DNA from: Thiodiazotropha sp050305635
GTDB taxonomy: Bacteria > Pseudomonadota > Gammaproteobacteria > Chromatiales > Chromatiaceae
Length of the DNA: 64,000 nucleotides
Direction of reading: 5' to 3'
NCBI GenBank assembly: GCA_050305635.1
Contig: JBNLFS010000024.1
Span: forward strand, 1 to 64,000
The notes beneath the pieces were generated by a model. The model saw only the letters and a list, made by a program, of their open reading frames with translations, did not search any database and had not been told where the DNA came from. Both the position numbers and the translations under genes were made by a program. Position 1 is the first letter of the stretch. Each line of letters begins with the position of its first letter. This document shows, piece by piece, positions 16,279 through 25,053 of this stretch.

Positions 16279-17166
16279 TTATACCAGGCCGGTGAGACTG
16301 AGAAAGGCCAATAGAACCATGAACACGATGAGGCTTCTCCAGATCAGAGCCATCGCGGCTTTCGGCAGGTAGGCATAGACCTGGGCGCCGGCTTGGGTTT
16401 CATCCAGAAGGGTGGTCAGCCGCATTGCACCGCTGCCAGTACAGATCAGGATGCCGGAATTCGAGTCGCTGAATTCACTATGGCGCTGCTCCTGATAGCT
16501 GCGCCAACCGTACAGAGCGTCTTCGAAACTGCCGGCGATGGCATAACAGAATGATGTGAGTCTTGCCGGGACCCAATCCAGGATGTGTATCAATTGCAGG
16601 GCGTTCAATCGGTAGTCGATACTTTGTGCCGCCTGATCGGTTCTGGGTAGCCAGGTTGCGAGTCGATAGAGCGCAGCGCCCAACGGGCCGAGCAGGACAA
16701 ACCAGAACAGTACTGCAATGATGCGTCGATTGGCCAGTTGCAGGGCTGCTTCCGCGACGGCCTGGGAACGAGCCGGTTCGCTGGTGGGTGGTTCGTCATC
16801 AATCAGATGACGGGCGATGTCCCGGGCGGTCTGTTCATCGTCATGCTCAAGGGCGTCCACATAAGCATTGACCTGTTGGTCCAGATCCTGGGGTCCCAGA
16901 CTATAGATCAGGATGCCGAGGGCGAAGGCGACATCGAGAAATCCCCATAGGGCTCCGTCCAGTACCTGCTGAATCAGTGCGACCGCCAGGAGGGGGAGGA
17001 GCAGCAGGGTAATCAGACCCAGAGTGCCCCGCTGCAGTCCCTGGGGCAGGGATTGAACCTGGTACCACTGGGTGTAGCGGAAAAACCAACGATCGCTCCG
17101 CCAGGATAGGGAATCCAACAGAAAGCGTTCGGCGATGAGACAGATTAGTACGATCGTGAAGGTCAT
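16279..17166 (-). CDS. ampE: AmpE-like inner membrane protein
   Basis: The 295-residue integral membrane protein matches AmpE (284 residues in E. coli), encoded with AmpD in many gammaproteobacteria and linked to beta-lactamase induction. It has hydrophobic segments near residues 1-20, 45-70 and 75-95, a central one near 150-170 and a C-terminal one. The WRSDRWFFRY-like N-terminal region and the LDWVPARLTSFCYAIAG segment are typical. It follows ampD after a 255-base gap that holds no clear gene or terminator. Confidence 0.85.
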   Translation of the reverse strand: MTFTIVLICLIAERFLLDSLSWRSDRWFFRYTQWYQVQSLPQGLQRGTLGLITLLLLPLLAVALIQQVLDGALWGFLDVAFALGILIYSLGPQDLDQQVNAYVDALEHDDEQTARDIARHLIDDEPPTSEPARSQAVAEAALQLANRRIIAVLFWFVLLGPLGAALYRLATWLPRTDQAAQSIDYRLNALQLIHILDWVPARLTSFCYAIAGSFEDALYGWRSYQEQRHSEFSDSNSGILICTGSGAMRLTTLLDETQAGAQVYAYLPKAAMALIWRSLIVFMVLLAFLSLTGLV

Positions 17167-17421
17167 CTGGAGTGTTTACCCAATTCCTATGGCGCCGGTT
17201 GGCATCGTCGCGTTGCATGATCGGCATTACGCCGGGTTGTTGCCGCGCGCCCTGGCAGGCTCCTGTCCGCTCCGGTTATCGGCGGGGTGAGCAGCGGAAG
17301 CGCTATCGGTTTGATTTTAAGGAGTGTGACCGGCATGCGCCAGCTTTGCGATGCGGCAGGATTTGCGCAACCTCGGTAATGGGTTATGAAGCTGTGGGCT
17401 TGGGTCAACAGGCGAAGGAGA

Positions 17422-17982
17422 TCAGGGCGTGCGAGCGGCCTGTAGCCGTCCACGGTATCGACGCCAGTCAAAATGGGGGCCGGGGTCGGATTTACGCCCG
17501 GGGGCGATGGCCGAATGGCTGGTGATGCGCGTCTCCCGGATCCCGGGATAGCGCTGCATCAGCCAGTGGGTGGCCTGAACAAGCGCGTGGTACTGGGGAT
17601 CGGTAAAGGGTTCCGTGTCGCTGCCTTCCAGTTCGATGCCTATGGAAAAATCGTTGCAGCGTCCACGCCCGCAAAAGTTGGACTGACCGGCATGCCAGGC
17701 CCGCAGATCGAAAGGTACGTACTGCACGATCTTCCCGTCGCGGCGAATCAGCAGGTGGGTGGAGACCCTGAGGTCCTGGATGGTTGCGAAAAAAGGGTGT
17801 GCGTTGGCATCCAGGCGATTGAGGAAGAAATCATCAATCCAGGGTCCGCCAAACTCTCCCGGTGACAGACTGATGCTGTGGATCACCAGCAGGTCGATTG
17901 GCGTGTCCGCCGGGCGCTCGTCCCGGTTTTCAGAGGGATGGAACGCGGCTCCCGGCAGTAGCGTGGGGGAAGCGTCGTGCAA
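17422..17982 (-). CDS. ampD: 1,6-anhydro-N-acetylmuramyl-L-alanine amidase
   Basis: AmpD is a cytosolic zinc amidase that removes the peptide from anhydromuropeptides during murein recycling, and so keeps AmpC-type beta-lactamase uninduced. The zinc ligands are visible in LLVIHSISL and in SHSAIAPGRKSDPGPHFDW. No ATG gives a family-length protein. I chose TTG 17982: it lies 2 bases after the CBS-gene stop, has a GGGGA ribosome-binding site 6 bases upstream, and gives 186 residues (183 in E. coli). The longer frame upstream is antiparallel to nothing but overlaps the CBS gene. Confidence 0.9.
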   Translation of the reverse strand: MHDASPTLLPGAAFHPSENRDERPADTPIDLLVIHSISLSPGEFGGPWIDDFFLNRLDANAHPFFATIQDLRVSTHLLIRRDGKIVQYVPFDLRAWHAGQSNFCGRGRCNDFSIGIELEGSDTEPFTDPQYHALVQATHWLMQRYPGIRETRITSHSAIAPGRKSDPGPHFDWRRYRGRLQAARTP

Positions 17983-17984
17983 GC

Positions 17985-18392
17985 TCAGTCCCCGTTTGTC
18001 GGAAAGCCTTTCATGACCATGTCGGTGTAGCTGACGATACCGACGATTCGGCCGTTCTCCACCACCGGGGCACGGGAAAGTTCGAAGCGGCTGAAGATTC
18101 GGGCGCAATAGCGAATGTCCATCTCGGGCGACACGGTGAGGGCCGGTTTACTCATGATTTCATAAATATTGACCCGTTCGGGAGCGCGGTCCTTGGCGAG
18201 TACCTGGCGGGCGATGTCGGACAGGGTGACCAGTCCGTACTCATCGTTTTCATGACGCTTTTTCACGATCAGGGACTTGGTTTCCACGTGAATCATCTGC
18301 TCCAATGCCTTCTGCACCGTATCCATGCCATCCACCAGATCGAAGTCGGCCTTCATCACATCCCTGACCCGGACCAGTTTTCGTTCGTTCAT
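17985..18392 (-). CDS. CBS-domain pair protein
   Basis: The 135-residue protein consists of two CBS motifs, at about residues 10-65 (VRDVMKADFDLVDGMDTVQK) and 75-130 (IYEIMSKPALTVSPEMDIRY). Such pairs bind adenosine ligands (AMP, ATP or similar) in other proteins and act as energy sensors. There is no other domain. It overlaps the PII-like gene by 4 bases and precedes ampD by 2, so it is part of the DUF1538 operon, and its partner is probably the membrane protein pair. Confidence 0.85.
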   Translation of the reverse strand: MNERKLVRVRDVMKADFDLVDGMDTVQKALEQMIHVETKSLIVKKRHENDEYGLVTLSDIARQVLAKDRAPERVNIYEIMSKPALTVSPEMDIRYCARIFSRFELSRAPVVENGRIVGIVSYTDMVMKGFPTNGD

Positions 18393-18739
18393 AATTCCTC
18401 CTCGATAACTTGTGACAGGGTCTCGATCTGGTGACTCACACCCACCGCGTCCTCGATATCGATCTGGAACGCGATGCCGTTTCCCGGCTGTTCGTCGAAC
18501 TCGCCGGCTTCGGCGATCTTTTCCAGTATCGCGCGGCTGAGATGTTCTTCGACGAGTAACAGCAGTACGTCTCGCTGGGTGTCCAGGGTCAGACCGAAAA
18601 AGGTTTTCGATTGCTGGACGCCCTCACCCCGGGCATGGTTGATGACGGTGGAGCCGGTCGCGCCCGCGGATCGGGCTGCTTCCAGGACTTTATCTGTGGT
18701 GGTGTCTTCCACCAGGGCGATGATGAGTTTGAAGTGCAT
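18389..18739 (-). CDS. PII-like nitrogen-regulator-fold protein
   Basis: The 116-residue protein has the ferredoxin-like fold pattern of PII proteins: MHFKLIIALVEDTTTDKVLEAARSAGATG at the start is of the first beta-alpha unit, and the second unit includes DVLLLLVEEHLSRAILEKI. The T-loop region (HARGEGVQQSKTFFG) is short and lacks the uridylylated tyrosine of GlnB, so it is a PII-like rather than a canonical protein. PII-like proteins usually gate a transporter or enzyme encoded beside them. It lies 18 bases after the second DUF1538 gene and overlaps the CBS gene. Confidence 0.8.
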   Translation of the reverse strand: MHFKLIIALVEDTTTDKVLEAARSAGATGSTVINHARGEGVQQSKTFFGLTLDTQRDVLLLLVEEHLSRAILEKIAEAGEFDEQPGNGIAFQIDIEDAVGVSHQIETLSQVIEEEL

Positions 18740-18757
18740 ATGATTACCTCGATTAAA

Positions 18758-19525
18758 TCATCTTGGCGGCCGATGACTGCGCCACTCGCTGAGTTGGGCG
18801 TAGCCCATAACGGTTATGATAGGAAAAAGGCTGGCAAAGGCGATCAGGCCAAATCCGTCCATCAAGGGGTTGCGCCCGGGCACGTTACTGGAAAGCCCCA
18901 GTCCCAGGGCGGTGACCAGGGGAACGGTCACCGTAGAGGTGGTGACTCCACCGGAATCATACGCCAGGGCAATGATTGAGCGGGGAGCGATCAGGGTCTG
19001 GATGATGACAACGAGATACCCCCCGATGATGTACCAGTGCAGGGGGGTGCCGGTGACGATCCGGTAACTGCCCAGGGCGATGCCTACCGCGACGCCGATG
19101 GCGACCGCGATTCGCAATCCCCACTGGCTGATCGCTCCGGCAGAGACCTGATTGGCCTTGATCGCCACGGCGATCAGGGAGGGTTCGGCAATGGTGGTCG
19201 AAAAACCGATGCTGGCGGCAAACAGGTAGACCCAGAAATAGTGGTGCCATTCGATCGAGCGCGCGTCCTGCGCATTGAGGAACTCCGGCGCGGTCAGCTG
19301 GTTGGCCATGAGTTCTCCAATCGGGAACAGGGCCAGATCCAGCCCTTCCAGGAACAGCGCCAGGCCGATCAGCACCATGAAAAAGCCGGTCAGGATCTCT
19401 TTCGGGTTTTTCAGTGCCCGACGCAGCACGAAAACCTGGAATCCCAGCAGGATCGCGGCGATGGGCAGGACATCCAGCATGGTGCCGAACAGCACGTCGA
19501 TGAAGTGTTGCAGAGAGTCGTTCAC
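18758..19525 (-). CDS. DUF1538 membrane protein, second copy
   Basis: The 255-residue integral membrane protein belongs to DUF1538, a family without established function. It has about six or seven hydrophobic segments and two family motifs: IGFSTTIAEPSLIAVA in the middle and AYDSGGVTTSTVTVPLVTAL near the C terminus, followed by GRNPLMDGFGLIAFASL. It is paralogous to the gene before it, with which it overlaps by 4 bases. The pair probably acts as one complex with the PII-like and CBS proteins. Confidence 0.8.
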   Translation of the reverse strand: MNDSLQHFIDVLFGTMLDVLPIAAILLGFQVFVLRRALKNPKEILTGFFMVLIGLALFLEGLDLALFPIGELMANQLTAPEFLNAQDARSIEWHHYFWVYLFAASIGFSTTIAEPSLIAVAIKANQVSAGAISQWGLRIAVAIGVAVGIALGSYRIVTGTPLHWYIIGGYLVVIIQTLIAPRSIIALAYDSGGVTTSTVTVPLVTALGLGLSSNVPGRNPLMDGFGLIAFASLFPIITVMGYAQLSEWRSHRPPR

Positions 19526-20253
19526 AACAGCATGCCATAGCCCATGACGAAGATCATGGGGGTCAAGGAGGCGAAGGCGATCAGGCCGAAGCCGTCGGTC
19601 ATCGGATTGCGGCCTTTGATACTGGATGCCAGTCCCACGCCCAGTGCGGTGACCAGAGGGACGGTGACGGTCGAGGTGGTGACGCCCCCCGAGTCATAAG
19701 CGATGCCGATAATCTCCTGAGGCGCAAATGCGGTCATGATCACCACGCCGATATAACCGCCAATGATCAGGTACTGTACCGGCCAGCCTTTGACGATACG
19801 CAGCACCCCCAGGACGATGGCGAAACCCACGGACAGTGCCACGGTGTAGCGCAGACCCTGGGCGTAGTCGTCCATGGACTGAGCGTGGTCTTCGATCATC
19901 CCTCCCGCAGCGGCCACCTGGGCGGCTTCCTCGGCGATCTTGATCAGCGCTGGTTCCGCCACGGTGGTGCCGAATCCGAGGGAGAAGGCGAACAGGAGCA
20001 GCCAGGTGAGGCTGCCCTTGCGGGCGAAATTCCAGGCCATGGATTCGCCCAGGGGGAAGAGTCCCAGGTTGAGGCCCTCGATGAACAGGCTGAGTCCCAG
20101 AAGCACCAACAGGGATCCGAACAGCAGGCTGCCGATATTCGGGATCGGTTGCTGCAGCACGGCAATCTGAAAAAAGGCGATAACGACGAAAATCGGGACA
20201 AGATCGCGAAAACTGCTGAGAAGTGATGCGAAAAGCCGCCGAAATAGTTGCAT
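19522..20253 (-). CDS. DUF1538 membrane protein, first copy
   Basis: The 243-residue integral membrane protein is the first gene of the operon. It carries the same motifs as its neighbour: GFGTTVAEPALIKIAEEA and AYDSGGVTTSTVTVPLVTAL with GRNPMTDGFGLIAFASL. The conserved threonine/glycine-rich segments look like substrate- or ion-binding re-entrant regions, which is inference. It has an extra loop of about 15 residues (AAGGMIEDHAQSMDDYAQG) that the second copy lacks. Two adjacent half-size copies suggest a heteromeric carrier. Confidence 0.8.
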   Translation of the reverse strand: MQLFRRLFASLLSSFRDLVPIFVVIAFFQIAVLQQPIPNIGSLLFGSLLVLLGLSLFIEGLNLGLFPLGESMAWNFARKGSLTWLLLFAFSLGFGTTVAEPALIKIAEEAAQVAAAGGMIEDHAQSMDDYAQGLRYTVALSVGFAIVLGVLRIVKGWPVQYLIIGGYIGVVIMTAFAPQEIIGIAYDSGGVTTSTVTVPLVTALGVGLASSIKGRNPMTDGFGLIAFASLTPMIFVMGYGMLL

Positions 20254-20803
20254 AAATGATGATTGGGCCCTGTTATGCCATTCCCGGTGTGGTGCACCCG
20301 TGATGGGGGAACCTTAACTCAGAATGCGGGCGACATCCATGTCTGTTGGGGGGTAACAGAAGAGGTCGGAACTTGGATTCTGGTAGGGTTTGTGGGATTT
20401 GGCCCGTGGGTTCACCCGTGCCCGGGTGAGCATCAACAGCCTGCTAAGTTCTGAACGATGCTCGGAATTTCCGCAAAGCCCTGTAGAATAGGCCGGAATC
20501 CGGGGAATCAAGCGGAGTTTATTTCCCGAGTTGCGGTTTGATTGAGACGTTGGAAGACCCCCGGAAGGGACCCTGTCAGACCCGTAAGACGACTTCTAAT
20601 CCATTGATTGTTCAGGTACTTGGTGCTAATTTTGAAGAACGCACCCGGTATTGATGCCACTTGGCGCGCTTTCACCCATGGATCTTTTGTGAGGTCAATC
20701 TCAGACGTGTTTTTAGGGCTGACATAGCCTTGCAACAGATGCAGGTAAAAGGGACGTATCGGCATCGCCTTGGGTTAGTGGCAGGGATTTCAAGTGGCAA
20801 TAG
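20254..20803 (+). other. Intergenic region between DUF1538 operon and DUF1631
   Basis: About 550 bases separate two divergent genes and probably hold both promoters; I could not assign boxes with confidence. A palindrome-element right end, ATCAACAGCCTGC, is seen at about 20431-20443 without the rest of the element. Two short minus-strand frames here (20314-20511 and 20508-20765) have no family resemblance or ribosome-binding site and are not called. Confidence 0.5.
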
Positions 20804-23134
20804 ATGCAAAGGCAAGACAACATCATTACTTTCGGCTCAGCTGTGCCTCGTCAAAGAAACATAACGCTTGATATCAGCGGGCGCAGAATTGCGGCTGAGT
20901 GCCGTAATCTGGTCGTCAAGACCCTGCCCAAGCTGATGACCGATCTGTTCGAGAATCTCGATGATTCCCTCTACGAGATGGCGAACAAATCGGAAAACAA
21001 CGCCCTGCAGAATATCTATTTCGACTCCATGCGTGAGTTGCGCAAACAACGCGCCAAAATCGATCGCAGTTTCAGTCAGGAACTGCTCCGCGCCTATGAC
21101 CGGTTCTGGGAGACCGGCGATGTCACCGTCAACCAGCCGACCCTGGATGATCTCAGTCGCGATACGGAGATGTCCCTGGTGGACGATGAGGACCTCGAGG
21201 AGTCTCTGGCCATCACCAATATGGTGAGCAAATCCGAAAACCGCTTCTCCCGGGAACTGTTTGCCATGGGGCAACGCTTTTCCGCGATCCTCTGCGCCGG
21301 CCAGGTGGATGAGGAGATTGCCAAGAAAACTCCCCTGGAGCCCGGGGTCATCTGCAATGCATTTCGCCTTGCCATCAATGATGTGGCGGTGGAGTTACCG
21401 GTCAAACTGGTGGTCTACAAGCTGTTCGACCGGCATGTGATGCATTACATCGGGGGACTCTACGACGAGATCAACCTCCTGTTGGGACGCGCCGGTGTGA
21501 TTCCCAAGCTGACCCCGAAGGTGCGGCGTAATCCGGTGGCTCCGAGTCTGCGTGGCGAGGGTGGCGACAGCTATCTGGCCAGTGACTCCTCTTACGTGAC
21601 CGGACCGCCCACGACATCCGCGTCCAGTAGTCAGATGGCCACCCATGAAGAGGTTCAAGCGGAGATCTTCTCCACTCTGCAACATCTGTTGGGTATGCGC
21701 AGAACCACTTCGACCAGCAGTATGCTGAGCTCGAGCATGATGCTTGCCGCTCCTCAGAGCAATGTGCCGGTGGTGGATACCGGAGAGTTGCTGGGTGTGC
21801 TGTCGGCGTTGCAGCAGTCCAACGTGGTGATGCTGCCTCAGGGGCACTATACGGGGCCCCCGCTGAGTCCGGATCAGATGCGCGCCCGTCTGGCACAAGA
21901 TCTGCGCATCGCCAAGGACGGGCAGATCACTCGTTCCCTGGGTGATGCGGACAATGACACCATCGATGTCATTTCCATGCTGTTCGAATTCATACTCGAT
22001 GACTACAGTCTGCCGGATGCCATGAAGGCGCTGATCAGTCGTCTGCAGATCCCGATGCTGAAAGTCGCGATCATCGACAAGAGTTTTTTCAGCAAGAAGA
22101 TTCATCCGGCGCGGCGGCTGCTCAATTCTCTGGCCCAGGCCGCGGTGGGGTGGAATGATTCCGGTGATCGCTCCAATGACTCGCTCTACAACAAGATCGA
22201 ATCGATCATCAAAAGAATTCTCAATGAGTTTCATGATGATCCGGGTCTGTTCGCGGAGCTCGACGAGGAGTTCACCAACTGGTGGCAGAAGGAGCAGCGG
22301 GGTGCAGAGATCGCGGAACAGCGCACCACGCAGATCACGCGTGGCAAGGAACAGCTGAAATCCGCGAAGCAGATTGTCTCCGAAGAGCTGAACCTGCGTC
22401 TGCAGCGCCAGCTGGTCATTCCCCAGGCCGTGATGTCGATTCTCGAGGACGGCTGGAAGGATGTGATGCTGCTCATCTATCTGCGTGAAGGCAGTCAGAG
22501 CAAGGACTGGCAGGAGTGTCTGGAAATCGTGGAGCGGTTGTTGTGGAGCGTGCAACCCAAATCCGAATATCAGGACCGGCAGCAGTTGCTGCGTGGCATA
22601 CCGGAGCTGCTGCGCAACCTGCGGGAGCGGCTGAACAGCATATCCTTCGATCAGCACAAGATGGCGCGGCTGTTCAAGGAGCTGCAGAATTGTCATATCC
22701 AGGTGCTCAGGGGGGGCGATGCCGCCCAGGTGCATACCTCCGGCACACAGCCGGTTGCGCATCACGAAATTCACTTTCCGGACAGCCAGCTGACATCCGA
22801 CGACGTCAACCAGCTGCATGAGCTGACCGATGAGGCGATATACGATAATGACGAATTCGCTCGCCAGGCCAAGTCACTCGAGCCCGGAAGTTGGCTGGAG
22901 ATCGCAGACGGTAGTGCCAAGGTGCGAGTCAAGCTTTCCTGGAAGAGCAAGGTCACTGACAGCTACATCTTCGTCAACCGAAAAGGCATGAAGGCCATGG
23001 AGCTGAGTTCATCGGGCCTCGCCCGGCATCTGCGCGAAGGTACGGCACGGACTGTGGATCTGCCCGCCAAGCCCATCATGGACCGGGCGCTGGATGCCAT
23101 GTTGGATGCCCTCAAGAAAACCAGCGCTGCTTAA
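20804..23134 (+). CDS. DUF1631 family protein
   Basis: The 776-residue protein belongs to DUF1631, a family of large cytosolic proteins of unknown function in Proteobacteria. The N-terminal helical part is recognisable (LMTDLFENLDDSLYEMANKS), as is RLQIPMLKVAIIDKSFFSKK in the middle, followed by HPARRLLNSLAQA. A serine-rich linker lies at about residues 270-310. The C-terminal 90 residues, with LSWKSKVTDSYIFVNRKGMK, form a compact beta-rich domain that resembles PilZ-like ends of some cyclic-di-GMP proteins; that likeness is from memory and uncertain. Pseudomonas has a related gene between ampD and nadC, as here. Confidence 0.8.
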   Translation: MQRQDNIITFGSAVPRQRNITLDISGRRIAAECRNLVVKTLPKLMTDLFENLDDSLYEMANKSENNALQNIYFDSMRELRKQRAKIDRSFSQELLRAYDRFWETGDVTVNQPTLDDLSRDTEMSLVDDEDLEESLAITNMVSKSENRFSRELFAMGQRFSAILCAGQVDEEIAKKTPLEPGVICNAFRLAINDVAVELPVKLVVYKLFDRHVMHYIGGLYDEINLLLGRAGVIPKLTPKVRRNPVAPSLRGEGGDSYLASDSSYVTGPPTTSASSSQMATHEEVQAEIFSTLQHLLGMRRTTSTSSMLSSSMMLAAPQSNVPVVDTGELLGVLSALQQSNVVMLPQGHYTGPPLSPDQMRARLAQDLRIAKDGQITRSLGDADNDTIDVISMLFEFILDDYSLPDAMKALISRLQIPMLKVAIIDKSFFSKKIHPARRLLNSLAQAAVGWNDSGDRSNDSLYNKIESIIKRILNEFHDDPGLFAELDEEFTNWWQKEQRGAEIAEQRTTQITRGKEQLKSAKQIVSEELNLRLQRQLVIPQAVMSILEDGWKDVMLLIYLREGSQSKDWQECLEIVERLLWSVQPKSEYQDRQQLLRGIPELLRNLRERLNSISFDQHKMARLFKELQNCHIQVLRGGDAAQVHTSGTQPVAHHEIHFPDSQLTSDDVNQLHELTDEAIYDNDEFARQAKSLEPGSWLEIADGSAKVRVKLSWKSKVTDSYIFVNRKGMKAMELSSSGLARHLREGTARTVDLPAKPIMDRALDAMLDALKKTSAA

Positions 23135-23175
23135 CAGGCTGTTGAAATTCTACTCAGGCGGAACGATCCTGCGTT
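23135..23175 (+). repeat. Left half of the 141-base palindromic element
   Basis: Directly behind the DUF1631 stop codon, the bases CAGGCTGTTGAAATTCTACT and the following CAGGCGGAACGATCCTGCG match the left part of the elements at 25313 and 26796. The right part is absent. It is therefore a truncated copy. Confidence 0.7.
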
Positions 23176-23259
23176 TTTTGTTCCCCTCTCCCTGATCCTC
23201 TTATGCAAGGAGAGCGGGATCCTTCGAAACGAACTCATCCAGGGTGGCCTGTTATCGGG

Positions 23260-23335
23260 TAGGTCGGGTTAGCGCAGCATAACCCGACGATCCGCTCCAA
23301 GTCGGGTTACGCTACGCTACGCTAACCCGACCTAC
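23260..23335. repeat. REP-like double palindrome (GTCGGGTTA family)
   Basis: Two hairpins with arms GTCGGGTTA / TAACCCGAC follow each other, and the outer ends GTAGGTCGGGTTA and TAACCCGACCTAC also pair. A single copy of the same unit lies at 53988-54018. It has the look of a repetitive extragenic palindrome; no transposase of the REP-associated type is in the window. Confidence 0.7.
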
Positions 23336-23393
23336 GGATACTGATATCACCCAACATTGCTCAAACCCGTTAGGCATGTGTAAGACTGGGTCT

Positions 23394-23546
23394 GCATTCC
23401 CACGCGGAGCGTGGGAGCGGGCCACCGTGTCCCGACCCAGCGGGTGTTCAGCGTTGCTCACGAAACCGGCGGGGCTGGACTCGCTATGCTCGAACAGCCA
23501 GCCCTGGAGGGTTGTTCCCGGGTTCCGCTTCGCTACACCCGGGTTA
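23394..23546. repeat. Cluster of dispersed palindromes upstream of the FKBP gene
   Basis: A palindrome with arms CCCACGC / GCGTGGG lies at 23399-23415 and recurs at 39541-39568. From about 23479 a second unit begins (CTCGCTATGCTC) and runs into CCCGGGTTCC...CACCCGGG up to 23546. The whole second unit recurs with small changes at about 62519-62596. Together with the REP-like element upstream, these fill most of the 718-base gap between DUF1631 and the FKBP gene; no gene is supported there. Confidence 0.65.
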
Positions 23547-23852
23547 GGTTTCTAGGCAGGTTCAAGGTCATGGGTAATCAACAACATTTTTGTCCCTGAT
23601 CGATTTATAAACGAATGCGAGAGCCGGGGGGATGACCGGGGTAAGCACTCCTGCGCCGGTTCGGATGGGATGATGGAATGTCCCCCCTGTTGTGCGAGGT
23701 GATCACGGGTTGATCGCTCGTCTGTCGAGGCTCGATGGCGTCGTGGTGTTCTCCGGTCAGTCATGTTATTAGTAACCGGACATACGGTGGCTGAGGGAGT
23801 CCTCTCCCGGCGCCGCATCACCCATCAGCGATAAATAACCAGAGAGTACAGC

Positions 23853-24197
23853 ATGACTGAAATGATTACCGATTCCGGACTCAAGATCGAGGACCTGACC
23901 CAGGGGGAAGGCGACACGGCGGCGGCGGGCCAGCGTGTTTCCGTACACTACACCGGCTGGTTGCTGGAGGGTGACAAATTCGATTCTTCCGTGGATCGTA
24001 ATCAGCCTTTTGAGTTCACCCTGGGCAAGGGCATGGTCATCCGTGGCTGGGATGAAGGGGTTGCTGGGATGAAGATCGGCGGCAAGCGCCGTCTGACCAT
24101 TCCGCCTCAGCTGGGCTACGGTGCTCGAGGGGCGGGGGGTGTGATTCCGCCGAATGCGACTTTGGTGTTCGATGTAGAACTGCTTGCGATCGCCTGA
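23853..24197 (+). CDS. FKBP-type peptidyl-prolyl cis-trans isomerase
   Basis: The 114-residue protein is a single FKBP domain that speeds up cis-trans isomerisation of proline bonds in folding proteins. Typical residues are in VSVHYTGWLLEGDKFDSS, the VIRGWDEGVAGMKIGGKR segment, and the C-terminal IPPNATLVFDVELL. It has no signal peptide, so it is probably cytosolic. The start has an AGAGAG-type ribosome-binding site. nadC follows after 2 bases, so the two are co-transcribed. Confidence 0.93.
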   Translation: MTEMITDSGLKIEDLTQGEGDTAAAGQRVSVHYTGWLLEGDKFDSSVDRNQPFEFTLGKGMVIRGWDEGVAGMKIGGKRRLTIPPQLGYGARGAGGVIPPNATLVFDVELLAIA

Positions 24198-24199
24198 TC

Positions 24200-25039
24200 A
24201 TGGCGCTTCCGCCACGCCACCTCATCAGCCTGCAGGTGAGTCAGGCACTGGTTGAGGACCTGGGAACCGGGGATCTGACCGCGGCTCTGCTGGATGCAGA
24301 AACCCGGATTCGAGGCACCATTCTGTGCCGTGAAACGGCTGTGCTGTGCGGCGTTGCCTGGGTCGAGGAGGTCTATCGCCAACTCGATCCGGACGTGACT
24401 CTGCAATGGGAGGCGGGTGATGGCGATCGCCTCGAGGCCGGGCAGCGGGTGTGCCGTCTCGAGGGACGGGCAAGATCCTTACTGAGCGGTGAACGCACGG
24501 CGCTGAACTACCTACAGACCCTCTCCGGAACAGCGAGCCTGGCGCGGCGTTATGCGGATGCGGTGGCAGGTACAGCGGCGCGGATTCTCGATACGCGCAA
24601 AACCCTGCCCGGTCTGCGACTGCAACAGAAGTATGCGGTCAGCTGCGGCGGTTGCCACAACCACCGCATCGGTCTGTTCGACGCGGTTCTGATCAAAGAA
24701 AACCACATTCGGGCCGCAGGCTCGATCACATCGGCCCTGCAGCGGGCCTTCGGTCAGGTGCCTTCGGGTACCACCATTGAGATCGAAGTCGAGTCCCTGG
24801 AGGAATTACGCGAGGCGTTGCAGGCGGGTGCGACCCGGGTTCTGCTCGATAACCTGGATCCGGGGCAGCTTCGAGAGGCGGTAGTGATCAACGCCGGCCG
24901 CTCCCGGCTGGAGGCTTCCGGGGGGGTCAATCTGGAGACGGTGCGGAGTATTGCAGAAACCGGTGTGGACGATATCTCGGTCGGGGCGCTGACCAAGGAT
25001 GTGCGCGCCATCGACCTGTCGATGCTGTTTGACTACTGA
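24200..25039 (+). CDS. nadC: Nicotinate-nucleotide pyrophosphorylase (carboxylating)
   Basis: NadC converts quinolinate and phosphoribosyl pyrophosphate to nicotinate mononucleotide, carbon dioxide and pyrophosphate in de novo NAD synthesis. The 279-residue protein has the active-site segments ILDTRKTLPGLRLQQKYAV, GGCHNHRIGLFDAVLIKENH, and ASGGVNLETV. The open frame starts with ATG right behind the FKBP stop. The later NAD step, nadE, is also in this window but in another operon. Confidence 0.96.
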   Translation: MALPPRHLISLQVSQALVEDLGTGDLTAALLDAETRIRGTILCRETAVLCGVAWVEEVYRQLDPDVTLQWEAGDGDRLEAGQRVCRLEGRARSLLSGERTALNYLQTLSGTASLARRYADAVAGTAARILDTRKTLPGLRLQQKYAVSCGGCHNHRIGLFDAVLIKENHIRAAGSITSALQRAFGQVPSGTTIEIEVESLEELREALQAGATRVLLDNLDPGQLREAVVINAGRSRLEASGGVNLETVRSIAETGVDDISVGALTKDVRAIDLSMLFDY

Positions 25040-25053
25040 GTTTTTGTATTGAC

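Noticed and set aside
20314..20765. Two short minus-strand frames before DUF1631
   Set aside because: No ribosome-binding site, no domain and no sign of coding constraint.
21395..22819. 474-codon open frame opposite DUF1631
   Set aside because: Its composition (Gln, His, Leu, Arg rich) is typical of the antisense of a GC-rich gene; no domain is visible.
23260..23335. CRISPR array
   Set aside because: The repeats are palindromic, few and without regular spacers.
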